Assembly: GCA_047495785.1 (NCBI GenBank)
Contig: JBLDXI010000010.1
Location: 1,798,001-1,862,000 of the forward strand
Source of the DNA: Lepidodermella squamata
Taxonomy: Eukaryota; Gastrotricha
Length of the DNA stretch: 64,000 nt
Reading direction: 5' to 3'
This document shows positions 46,814-57,480 of this stretch, piece after piece. Under the pieces are notes generated by a model, which made no database searches, was not told where the DNA came from, and saw nothing but the letters and a program-made list of their open reading frames with translations. The first letter of the stretch is position 1; each line of letters starts with the position of its first letter. Both the position numbers and the translations under genes were made by a program.

Positions 46814-47784
46814 TGTTGTGTTTGGATCTTGTATAATATCTTAGTCCGCAATGATACGGATGCGTGATTTTTGATTGCCCGTAACATTCAGTTAATGTAG
46901 GCTGCATTCTTTCATTTACTACCACTGTTGCGAGAAAAAAATGCGGGATCAGAAGCGATCTGGTTAACATCGCGCAATGCGCGCATGCTGTAAATAATGT
47001 TTTTTATTGATATCACTGCAGTTCGATTTGTGTAACAAATGGATAGCCCTCATTACGCTTTGTAACATCAATCTGAATTTTAGAAACCACGTTTGATTAT
47101 TTCATGGCTTTCGGATGTTAATTAAGCCCATAGAAAACACTTTCTTTAAAGCCGAGGTCGTTTCATCGAATTAATTTTCATCGTAATACCGTTTCATCGT
47201 CGTTTCATCGTAATACCTACTTAATTTTCATTCATTAATTTTATCGCCAAGCCTTAGTATTTTCCGTAACTTAAGGTGGCAGCGTAATGTATTGTGAAAA
47301 TAATGAATAAATTATTTGCTGTTTCGGGTCCCCCACAGAGTAAAAGGCTTCAAAGCAGTATAAACCCATAAAGCGGGGCAAACGCCACGCAACAATAAAT
47401 CGAATTAATTACGATAAAATTCTGCGTAATTTTCTGCATATTGGCTCATCATCACTTTAAGAGCCCGGCTTATGAATTTTGGAAAATTTTCGAAAAACGA
47501 CTTTTTCGACCAAATTGAGGTCTGAGCTACATTACGGAGTTTTCATGACATACGTTCCTCAAATTTTGGTGTGGAAAGCTAGAATAGCAGACCATCATGT
47601 TAGTCCATTGGTTGAAAATCAGAGGCTAAGCCTGAGCGCCTACTGGGAAGACTATTCAGTGCGTTTACCCTGCTTTGAAGCCTTCTGCTTCGTAGGGGAC
47701 CCGCTGTTTCAACTCGAAACTGTTAGCTGAAACTTGCGTCAGTTGTATTTTCTATGAGCAACGATTCATTAATTCTTCGCAAAA
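46814..47784. other. intergenic gap
   Basis: AT-rich with short TTTCATCGT-type direct repeats near 47160-47230. A plus-strand frame at 47479-47730 has no recognisable content. Confidence 0.45.
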
Positions 47785-50135
47785 TCATCCTTTATTGCCT
47801 AATAAAGACGTAATTTCAGCCAAAGAAGTAGACAAAGCTAAGGTAGTCTTCATTTCTAGGTTAACATTAGTCCCATTGGTCAGTTGCAGTGTCAGCCCCG
47901 GAATTTCCAGAACCTGAGGCTGCATATTGGGCGGCGTGACCCGCATGACTATCTTCGTGAAGAGAACCGACGCAAAATACGGCTGATGAACCAGTTCATC
48001 GCTGTTTTCAACAGGCATAGCTATGAAAGTTACATTAGACGATAAGTCGCCCAATTCATGCAACTGAATCTCAATTCCACGCTGTTGAGCTGCTATTGAA
48101 GTATCATTTTCAGTCTGCTCCAACGATTTTGCAGACTGGCCTAATACTTTGAATAGGAAAGGCATTTTTTGACTAGAAGTTGCTGAAGCAGAAGAAACAT
48201 TGACGTCATACAGTGCCAAATGCAAATCATGACGTAACGACGATAAATTCGCTACAGCATGCAATTTTGTTTCGAACAATTTACCGGCAATAAAACTTGT
48301 GGTTTGATTCGCAGAACCTAACGCAACATCAGCATCTCTCAGCTGTATCAAGGCACGTTTCTCAGGACGGCCAATCCTGGCTGATAAATTGGATGCAAGC
48401 TTTGAGAAGTCGAAATCTGACACGAAATTCAATTCGCCTATCGATCCGTTGATTGAAGACTTCATCAAGGAATCTATTACAAGGTCTCTAAAGCCGAAAT
48501 TCAGCAACCCTTTGAAGGCCATGCTATTCCCATAAGCAGAGTCGATTTTATAGGCCAAATCAGTGATTCCTAGATCAAAACTAGACCAGCCGGTTTTAAC
48601 ATGAGTATTTTTAGCCGTGAAAAGCCCAAAATCGAATTTCCCGACGTGGACACTTGCATAATTTGGACTCCGCGACGTCATGTGCAGCGGACCTCCTAAT
48701 AAGAACCTTGCGTCGAATGATGAATCAACCAGTAAATCACCGACATATCCTTTGAATCGATTTTTCGACTCCTGCGATTTAACGTCAAAAGAGACCCCAG
48801 TTGCGTTGAGGACTAGCTGAACCTTCGTATCCATATTATCGCCGAAAGTTGACATTCTAAGGTGTCTAAGGACTAAGCTTGCATCTTGCTTGCTAGCGTC
48901 AAAGTTTTTCCCGCTGAAAAACCGTATGCCAGGCCTAGTTTGGAGGGTGAGATTTGAAACCTCAGCAATAGAAGGTACAATGTAACTTGAAAGACCTTCC
49001 TTCGACATTGGCGGAAAGGAATAGCTAAGCCAATGTTGGAAAGCCCGCCAAACCGTGGAAAGAATCGTGTCCTCCAAATGGATAGCGATGACAGATTTCT
49101 TACCGCAAAAGTTCTTTTTCGAAGATTTCATCAGTAGGCTCAACCTACCGATTTGAGCTGCCTCGAAATTCGAGTAAGCAAACGCCATAGGTGGCTCGAA
49201 CTGTATAGTTGCGTCTGATACGAAATCAAGCTCCATTTTCGATTGATTCGCCATCAAATAGTCCGGGCTAGGCCATACGTTGAGCCTCTGAGGTTCGGAG
49301 TTGCTGTCTTCCTTGAAAGATCCGCTTAACCGATCGATTTGCAAGTCGGTTTCGTTGCGAAACCCAGCGATATAAATCTTCAACGTCCCGTCATTCTGCT
49401 CGAGCCGAATCGGCTTATCAGGGTCGCAAGTTTTAGATTTCAACTTCATTTTTAAAGAGCTTAGTTTCAAAAGCCGCATGATCAGAAGGACTGAAGTGTC
49501 AAATCCTTTCAACGGCTTACTGCAAACATGTAGACTACCATCGTCTGCCTCGACTTGCCTTCTTTCCTGGACATGTAGACCACCTTCTTCTGTTTCAGCT
49601 TGCCTTGTTTCCTGTTTTTGAGGCGCTTTGATTGGCCCGGTTATGATAGGTTTCGTGAGGATTATATAGATATTTGAATTAGTAAAGTCCAGTCCGATGT
49701 CGATCGGCGATGTTTCAGGTAAAAGACCGTTGAAGCAAGGATTTGGTCTGACATAGGCGAAGTAAATTATAATAAGCACCAGTATCGCGAGGATTAGCAA
49801 ACATAAGAGACCGAGTAAAATAGAACCAATAACTATAGACAATACGATAAAATACGAAAACGGTCGGGCAAAAGCTTACTTTGAAAGGCTAAAGTCCAAG
49901 TGCACTCGCAAGCGCCCGAGGACTTTTCAGAAGTCACAACAACAACTTCAGAATCAGGATTTTTGCTGATGAATGGATCGTTTTCTTTCGGCACACCCAA
50001 CACCGTATCCCCATCATCTGTATCCATTCTAGCTATCGGAGCGTTGAGAGGCCTTTTTCGACCGTTTGGTATTTCTTGAGTGGAATGGGAGAGTAGAGCT
50101 CCGTTGAGACTCACTGGTCGCTTTTGCTCGTCCAT
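47785..50135 (-). CDS. type II membrane protein of unknown family, long paralogue
   Basis: Exons 49880-50135 and 47785-49832 (47-bp intron, phase 1) encode about 767 residues. The cytoplasmic N-terminus of about 85 residues is followed by one long helix (GSILLGLLCLLILAILVLII) and an ectodomain of about 650 residues, mostly beta-strand in appearance, with many N-x-S/T sites. Two near-identical short segments (GGLHVQERRQVE, then DGSLHVC) suggest a small internal duplication around residues 165-195. It is paralogous over its first half to 29292-30283. The polyadenylation-like AATAAA overlaps the last codons before the stop. I recognise no catalytic motif; a surface or matrix role is only inferred. 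Confidence 0.78.
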
Positions 50136-51066
50136 TTTTTGCTATGATCCAACGCTACTGTCCATTACTAGGCGTTATCTCCATAATTCATAGTAACAGC
50201 ATTTGCGTAGGGCCTTGCTTATCATATTTTCTAAATTTTTCAAGCTAAGATAAAGTCTGCGGTTCATGGTAGTACGAGTGGACTCTGAAAGATATCTACT
50301 ATGCGGTGATGAAAAAGCTACGCTGCTAGAATTTCAGATAGTATCAAGAGTAATAAAAGTCTGCCACCTGTTGCAATGAAGAGATTTACTACAGACAGGA
50401 TGGATGCAAATGATGATCACGAGCTGAGAATCAATAGGTTTCAAATGTTCATAGCTACTTAAATCGCAGACATACGTGACTTACAGCACAGAAACCGGAA
50501 AATGCGTTCAGGGTGGGCGTCGGGTATAATTGAAGGCAAGTCACAACTACAAATCATTAGCATTTTGCTTGGTTTTATCTTGAATGACGACTGTTGAACG
50601 ATAAGAACTGGATTGACATTAAATTCAGCTGCGGTTTCTCACGCTGGAAAATGTACTCTGGAGAGTATGATTACAATTTTAAGGTATATCAGTTTCAAGG
50701 GTCATTAACTAGAGTGGTTTGTTAATCACGCCATAGATCCCTAGATATTTTTGCACGATTTTTAATTCGGGATAATGCGTAGTGAGTGACCGAGTGCAAA
50801 TTACTGTATTTCGGTGTGGCAAGCCTAATAATATGAGCGTAAGAAACCATGCGAGATTCAAATGATACGGCATTGCTATTTTTTAGATCGACAACACCTT
50901 CATTCACTGGGGAGAACACAAATGAGTAGCTCTATTATATGATATGTAAATCAGTGGAATGTGAAATTGAGTGCTTCATTGTTCTATAAATAATCTGTTT
51001 TAAATTCGATTCACACAATTCTTTTATCGTTTTACATTATGCGAGAAAAAAATTGGCTCGAAATGT
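50136..51066. other. intergenic gap
   Basis: Presumed promoter of the long membrane-protein gene at the left; otherwise no supported feature up to the tRNA terminator. Confidence 0.45.
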
Positions 51067-51073
51067 AAAAACT

Positions 51074-51173
51074 TGCTCCAGGCGAGGCTCGAACTCGCGA
51101 CCTTCGCATGTCTCAGCGTACATTCGAGTACTGCTTATAAGTACGACGCACTAACCAACTATGCAACTGGAGC
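51074..51173 (-). tRNA. tRNA-Ile(UAU) with intron
   Basis: On the minus strand: acceptor stem GCTCCAG/CTGGAGC with discriminator A, D-arm GTTGGTTAGTGC, anticodon arm TCGTA-CTTATAA-TGCGA and T-arm around GAGTTCGAGCCTC. Anticodon TAT. An intron of about 26 nt begins one base after the anticodon loop purine (GCAGTACTCG...). Mature length is 74 nt. A TTTTT terminator follows at 51067-51071. Animal tRNA-Ile(UAU) genes typically carry an intron here. Confidence 0.95.
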
Positions 51174-51780
51174 ACCCGAATTTTTATGATTCCAAACACT
51201 ACTTCACTACTACTAAAACCACATTCATGGTTATTTACAAGAGAATCACTAATAATCACTAATAACGTACTGTGCAAATTTCACTGGGGGATGGAGGAGT
51301 CATCCCCTAGCTCGGCCGGAACAGGCAACAAAATGTTCCAAATCCCACTTTGGGAGGTTTTAGTTCGTTTTAGTGGTCAACATTAAAAATATTGTCAAAT
51401 TCAGCAAAAAGTTATTTTCCATTCTCGGCAGTTCCGAGATCCAAGATCGCACCCTGAAAGTATCTCAAACATTAGGATGCCATTTTGTAGATTAACGTAG
51501 CATTAGAGACGAATACCGTTGTTGAAGAACAGGCGAAAACCACTGAATCTATGATTCGAACATTGCACAGCCGGAAGAAGTCATTCACCTTCGACCCCCA
51601 TTTCGTAGCTGCGACGTAACACGCCACATGCATGTAAGCCGTGATTACAGTGCAGGCCGACATTTGGACGCAAATTAATGTGATGAGGTAAACGGTATCC
51701 GAAGTTTTTGGAATCTGCCCGTAGACGAAGGAAAGCAACACAGAGAAGGCCAGCACAACGGTTACGCTGAATGTAGGCCT

Positions 51781-51789
51781 GTCGGGGAA
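51781..51789. repeat. 9-bp target-site duplication, left
   Basis: GTCGGGGAA, identical to 53813-53821; on the gene strand it reads the codons for Phe-Pro-Asp. Confidence 0.9.
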
Positions 51790-53812
51790 GCACATTTACG
51801 GATCCGCGGTGGTTTCCTCCGGTCACTAAAAAGCCGTGAAATGCTAGTTTTCTCTAACAATTAATTGCTCGCACGCTATTGGTCGATTCAAAAATAAGCG
51901 CGGGAGTCGCATTAATGCCGCGGCGAAACAAAATAACCGTCGACTTCACAGATTCATGGGTAATAATGCAGACCGGCGCAAATAAAAGAGCCTCATTTTC
52001 AGATGCAGTTAAAATAGGATTTTTTGTGAGAATGATTGGAACAAATTTCCAGAAAATTCAAAATCCAGTGAAATCAATAATTCAAAACAATGAGCAAAGC
52101 TGCGATTTTTTCACCCGAATGTCGACATTTCGCCTTCAACTCCCAGCTAAAAATTAGAATTATGTAATCGGCAAAAATCACCCAAATCGATCGCCAAAAA
52201 ATTCAACGAAAATTGTCAATTGAAAGCGCAGAAAAACTGGACCCAAAATTAAGCTGAACTTGATAATTAAATAAAAGCGGTTAAATAAATTAAACTGCGA
52301 ATTTGGACTATCAATAATTTTTTGATAAAACCGAGATTAAGTTTTTTCGTTATTCAAGAGTAAGGTTGTCATTACAAGTCATTACAGTATGACAGTTTAC
52401 GTTCATTCGCGCTCTCTTGGCCATAGTTTTTTCCTGCAGTGGTAATATCACATAGCAATAAAACTTGCTAACGCTATTTTTTTGCAACAAACAACCATTT
52501 CCACACAATAATTAATTAGGTCACTACAACAACAATTTATGAATGGCTTGCAGCCAGCTCAGTGTGCATTGCGATCATCTTACGGTTATTTCGACATAAT
52601 CGAACGATAAAATTGAGTCTTGGAAATGAAAAAAATAGGGGTAGCACTTTCCGCCGTTAAATTGAAAATTATAACTAATATGGAGACTATCGATTTCAAA
52701 GCAGTAAATGGATATTGGCTCTACGACAATTTAGCAATACAAAGATAAAATCTGGCATTTTATCTGCGAAATTTAATCAAAACAAAATAAAAAACGACAT
52801 TATATAAAACTTAAAACTAGGGCCGACAATTCGGCAATCTTAATTAAGCAAAGACATTTTAAAATAAATATTCATATGAATTTACTTATGTAGTAGCAAC
52901 GACTTCAACAAAGTAAGTCACGTAGGTAAAAAATTGCAAATCAGCAGCGCAACATATAGGTTTTTTTGATAATGAGTGAACCGACAAATTAGCGATATGA
53001 GTGCGGTTAGGTATGGTGAAGGTAGGTATGATAGAGGTATACATGGTGCTGCCGTGGGTGCTACCGTAGATCGGTAAGTTATAGCATTGATGGCCACTCC
53101 TGATCAAAGTCGACAAATGACTGCCTAAACAGCGTAGTTACATTCGATCTCCTAATTTCATCACTTCTGCTCAATTTTTGTACGTAAAGTTAGAAATGTT
53201 TTCTTGCGGAAATGGTGGTGAAATTAGTTACTTTTGAAAAAGTTTGTGTGAGATTTTATCGTCGCTGGATTGTCGTTCTCATTATTTCGCTCAAAATATA
53301 ATGTAATGTAATCAAGGCGATTTTTTTTAATTTTGTCGGAATTATTTGGGCTTTGCCAAATTGTCGTTTATTAAATTATTTTGCTAGATTGTCGTAAAGA
53401 GTGGATATTAGGTAATTTTTTATGATTTTGCAAAATGCCAAGGCGTGACATCTTTTTGCATCAAAGTGGTTTAAATTGCTTGCAAATCGAAGGCTTAACT
53501 TATTTTCTCCAATAACTTATTGCTAAATTTTCGAAATTCTTTCTAAATTTATTTTAGAGTAATTTTCACAAAAGTCGTTTTTTTACAGTTTGAAAGAATG
53601 TGGCTCTTAATATTTGCGTCGGCCTTGACTATTAGCCACAAGCCACAAATCTGTCAAGTCGGGGGTTGTTTTGTTTCACAGTGGCATTAGTGCGGTTCCC
53701 GCGTTTATTTTTGAATCGACCAATAGCGTGCGAGCAAATAATTGTTATGGAAAAATAGCCTTTCACGACCTTTTAGTGGCCGAAGAAAACCACCGCGGAT
53801 CCGTAAATGTGC
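51790..53812. mobile_element. non-autonomous long-TIR DNA transposon in a receptor exon
   Basis: 2,023 bp bounded by terminal inverted repeats beginning GCACATTTACGGATCCGCGG at both ends. The two arms stay alignable for at least 220 bp and, more loosely, to about 350 bp, with scattered differences (for example ATTGGTCGATTCAAAAATAA is shared exactly). Flanking 9-bp direct repeats (51781-51789 and 53813-53821) are perfect. The interior is AT-rich, has repeated ATTGTCG motifs around 53255-53400, and encodes no transposase. Long TIRs with 9-bp duplications are typical of Mutator-like elements in established classifications; the superfamily is inferred from that alone. Confidence 0.88.
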
Positions 53813-53821
53813 GTCGGGGAA
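53813..53821. repeat. 9-bp target-site duplication, right
   Basis: GTCGGGGAA, identical to 51781-51789, directly abutting the element end. Confidence 0.9.
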
Positions 53822-54943
53822 TTCTGGGCTCATGATGAAGGCTGAGAATTGAAGGACTACCATAGCAGCTAGGGGTAGAAATATGTTAGCTATGTAGTAA
53901 TAATGCTGCCGTTGAAAGGCCAATGTGAACTTGACTCGCTCAAAATCCCCGCTATGATGATGGGTAGTGGTCAGAGAAGAGTTGAATTCTGATGTTAACG
54001 CAAGCCAGATTTCGCCATCTTGTAGAAAAGCATCGGAATTACTCATTGTGTGACTTGCGATTCTCGCTAAACTCGACCGGGTGAAACTCTCAACCTCAAT
54101 CGAGCAGATCATTATGTCGAATGGGAATTTTGATAGGGAAACGCCTTCACATGCTGTTTCTATCATCGTTTCGCCGTAGTAATTTACTGGGACAGGATAC
54201 TCATAAGCTTGAAACTCCACCCAATCGGTTAGTTTGTCAATCCAGTTAATTTCTCTCAAGTTGTTTACATGATGCAGACTGATGTGGAAGGTTTCAGATT
54301 TAGGCCGCCTGAAAGTCATTGTCGTCGCCAGATCCGAATGAATTGTGAGCTCACAGCCGACCTTTGGCATGATCCAAGTAACCACAAATGCAGCTTTTAC
54401 CGATAGGCTAGGTGGAAGTGGTAAAACTTATTGGACAGGCATGGCATTACTTACCTTTGTCGAAGGTCGTCGATTTCTTTGACGCGAAAAAGGAATAAAT
54501 CCAATCGCACTTCAATTGGGAGCTCATCTTCTCTGTTCTGAAGATCTAGATCTCCAATCAGATTACGCGACTTTGCTAGAGGGCAATCCTCGTCAAAAAA
54601 CTTGGCCGTGGGATCTGCGTAAGTGAGGTTAGACACTTCAGATTTGCGTCCACTTGTGTTTTGTAGAAGAACAATCGCAATGAAATAAGGCTTTAGAATC
54701 ATGACACGTAGCGTTTCGCGGTAGAATGAGAGAAATAATCGAAAATTCCATTATTCAGCCGTACGGCGCCGGATATTGAGACGTGGTGAGTTCAAACATC
54801 AACACTGCAGTCCAATATTTTGAGCTGTGCGGATTGTCGCAGCAATTGTCAACTTTGTGGAATCGTAAGCCTGATTATTTGTTACCTTTGATCAATCCCA
54901 GCCGGAAATCATGCACGTCTTCCCACGCAATACAGAAAAAACC

Positions 54944-54982
54944 TGCTCTAGGCGAAGCACTAAACAACTGTGCAACTCGAGC
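54944..54982 (-). pseudogene. tRNA-Ile relic with central deletion
   Basis: The minus strand reads GCTCGAGTTGCACAGTTGTT from the 5' end, then jumps to GCTTCGCCTAGAGCA. These are the two ends of the tRNA-Ile(UAU) genes in this window, with about 61 internal bases missing and a few substitutions. A T6 tract follows the 3' end, as in the intact genes. It lies 242 bp upstream of a receptor start codon (54702), mirroring the intact tRNA 237 bp upstream of 61063. Confidence 0.85.
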
Positions 54983-55084
54983 ATGTTGACCTCAAGGAAA
55001 CAAAAATACTTAAAAAGTTATCAACCAATCTAGGCGAACTTTATTCAAAACATTTGGATATCAGAGCTTCACAAGTTCAATCAG

Positions 55085-55235
55085 TGACATCGATTTGATT
55101 TTATATGATTTATTACGTAAATCGCAGGTCTTCTTAAATCAACCATTTCAAATCAAAACCCCAAAAATCCATGGCAAATCAACCAAATCATATCATAGGA
55201 GACCAGCTAAAATCAAATAAAATCAAATCTTTCGC
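55085..55235. repeat. ATCAAAT-rich repeat related to the hAT MITE
   Basis: GATTTGATTTTATATGATTT near 55092 resembles the left end of the element at 56816 (GATTTGATTTTATTTTATTT), including the following GTAAATC-CAGGTCTTCTTAAATCA stretch. AAATCAAATAAAATCAAATC near 55212-55231 is its inverted partner. Ends and target duplication are not clear, so it is probably a decayed relative. Confidence 0.5.
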
Positions 55236-55510
55236 ATAGAGAAACATTATTATGAGAGTACATTTCTAAGGATTCTTTCTTATTTTAAGGTTGCTTCTGA
55301 CAGAATGAGTCTAAAAAAGTGGCTGAATTGCTCCAGACTTTGGAGTCCCATAAGATTCGTTTGCAAATCTAATCATCGCGAGAATTTTGCAAATCAACTC
55401 AGATCAAAGTCTACCAGCTAAAATGAGAAATTATTCGTAACATTTCCTTAATATGATGAATGCGTGAAAACGCGCAAATCAAGCGTAAATAGGGAGGAAT
55501 TCGCCAGAGA

Positions 55511-56706
55511 TTAGGATATCATCTTGTGAATTAATACGGTATCGGCGATGATGAGCATCAATGTCGAAACTGTGAACACTGCCATATCTAGGCATCGCAC
55601 ATTCGTTACCAAGAAGTAATTGTTTATCTGCAGTCCCCATTTTGTAGCTGCGACGCTGCAAGCCACGTGCATGTAAACCGTGATGACAGTGCATGCTGTC
55701 ATTTGAACGCAAATCATGGTGACAAGGTGAACTGTTTCCGATGTCTTCGGAATCTGCCCATAGACAATAGAAAGGAGAACAGTGAAGGCTAACACAACAC
55801 TTATGCTGAATGTTGGCCGGTCTGGGAATTCCGGGATCATGATGAAGGCCGAGAATTGAAGGACTACCATGGCTGCAAGGGGTAGAAATATGTTTGCTAT
55901 GTAGTAATGGTGTTGCCGTTGAAAAGCCATTGTAAACTTGACTCGCTCCAATGCAGCGCCATGATGATAGGTAGTGGTCAGAGAAGAGTTGAATTCTGAT
56001 GTTAACGCAAGCCAGATTTCGCCATCTTGCAGTATAGCGTCTGTGTAGCTAATCGTATGCCGGGTGATCCTGGCGTAGCTAGCATTAGCCCAACTTTCTA
56101 AGTCGATTGAGCACGTCATCTTATCGAAGGGGAACTTAGCTAGAGAGAAACCATCGCAAGCTGTTTCAACTAAGGTTTCCCCGAAGTAAGTAGCGCGAAC
56201 TGGGGATTGATTCGGTTGAAACTCAACCCAGTTTTGAAGGTCCTGGATCCAATTTGATCCTTTCAACGTGTTCACATGTTGCAGACCGATGTAGTAGGTT
56301 TCGGATTTCGGCCGCCGGAATCTTACCATTGTCGACAATTCCGGTACATTTAAAGGCTTACAGCCGAATTCGGGCATAAGCCAGGTTACGCCTAATGATG
56401 CTTTTGTTGATAGACTGGGATAATCATTAAATAAATATTGAATATTAGTTAGATTTATTGCTACCTTTGCTGAAGGTCATCAATGTCCTTGATACGAAAA
56501 ATGAATAGGTCAATCCATACTTCAATCGGGAATTCATTCTCTCGGCCTTGAAGATCGAGATCTGCAATTAGGTCCAGCGACTTGGACAGAGGGCAATCCT
56601 CGTTAAAAAACTTGGCCGCTAGATCTCTGAAAGTGAGGTTAGAATTCGAAATTTGCGTTGAGATTTGCTCGAACGCAACAGTAAAAAATATCAGATTTAT
56701 TAACAT
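55511..56706 (-). CDS. Cys-loop receptor subunit (two-exon subfamily)
   Basis: Exons 56465-56706 and 55511-56414 (50-bp intron, phase 2) encode about 381 residues. Signal peptide MLINLIFFTVAFEQIS. Exon 1 has FFNEDCPLSKSLDLIADLDL, exon 2 opens SLSTKASLGVTWLMPEFGC. The Cys-loop has 14 inner residues (C-DGFSLAKFPFDKMT-C). M2 starts PDRPTFSISVVLAF. It is the closest relative of the transposon-hit gene 51472-54702; both share the block IWLALTSEFNSSLTTT exactly. M3-M4 loop about 25 residues. With its sister disrupted, this may be the remaining functional copy of the pair. Confidence 0.9.
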
Positions 56707-56815
56707 TTCGACTTGCTCTGCTCAACAAAAAATTGAACTGCATCTAAAGCTATGGTTGATATCCAATTCAATCCCGGCAACGGATATTAATCTTCGGCGC
56801 CATCCACCTTCAAAG

Positions 56816-57224
56816 CAGAGCTTTGGATTTGATTTTATTTTATTTACGGCTTAAATCACGGACCTACTTCAATCAATCAAAATCAATCATTGCCCACTTT
56901 TCCAGGACTAAATCAATCAAATCAAATCATCGACAACCATAAATCACAATAAATCGCGAATCATCGGGATTTTCAAGAAGCTGGGGGCTTGGAAGTTTCA
57001 AGAAATGATTGAAATAACGCGAATTTGAAGTAACTGTCTCTTTCCATAGTAAAATTTCATCAAAAAGGAGGAGAGATCTTGGTTTCGCGTTATCAAGTTT
57101 TTCGATTGCGCCACCATGGCTAAATCAAAATCAATCAAATCTAAATGCTTCCCCGTGTAAATCAATCATTTTTAATCTAAATCAGTGAAAATAGGGTCTG
57201 AATCAAATCAAATCCAAAGCACTG
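56816..57224. mobile_element. hAT-type MITE with 8-bp target duplication
   Basis: 409 bp beginning CAGAGCTTTGGATTTGATTT and ending AAATCAAATCCAAAGCACTG, giving inverted ends of about 20 bp. Flanked by perfect 8-bp direct repeats CTTCAAAG (56808-56815 and 57225-57232). CAGNG...CNCTG ends and an nTnnnnAn 8-bp duplication match the hAT superfamily. The interior is low-complexity AATCAATC/AAATCAAA with no coding content. It sits about 110 bp upstream of a receptor start codon (56706). Confidence 0.9.
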
Positions 57225-57480
57225 CTTCAAAGCCAATCCATTATTTTGCTTCAAACTGTTGTTTACGGCAAACAAGTAGGACCACGGAACTGGCAGGGAC
57301 TAGAAAAATCGATAAGGGTCCCCCTTTGGCCCTCACTGGCAGGGATGATTCCTACCATCCCTAGCGGTACTTCGCTCTCTGCTTTGTCCAGCCGACAGTT
57401 CAGAAGCAATGTTCAGCAAATCTCAGATTTATTCATTCTTCGAAGCCTAATCAAATAAATCAGTCAAAAACTAGGCGGAT

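Larger units (their letters stand above)
51472..54702 (-). pseudogene. Cys-loop receptor gene interrupted by a DNA transposon
   Basis: Exon 1 (54455-54702) and the 5' part of exon 2 (from 54407) encode a two-exon-subfamily receptor up to MSPEFPD at the start of M2. Coding resumes at 51789 with FPDRPTFSVTVVLAFSVLL and runs through M2-M4 to a stop at 51472. The gap is exactly one transposon (51790-53812) plus one copy of a 9-bp duplication. Exon 2 without them is 904 bp, the same length as exon 2 of the sister gene 55511-56706, and would encode a 383-residue receptor in one frame. The Cys-loop is C-EGVSLSKFPFDIMI-C (14 inner residues). No other lesion is visible, so the insertion is recent. The allele as read would make a protein ending before the pore. 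Confidence 0.88.

Noticed and set aside
51879-52157. A 92-codon frame within the long-TIR element as a transposase
   Set aside because: It lies largely in the inverted arm and has no DDE/DDD-type motif or DNA-binding domain.
51472-54385. The transposon acting as a spliced intron of the receptor
   Set aside because: No GT-AG or GC-AG pair at or near the junctions restores the frame; using GC...ACAG would remove two extra bases.
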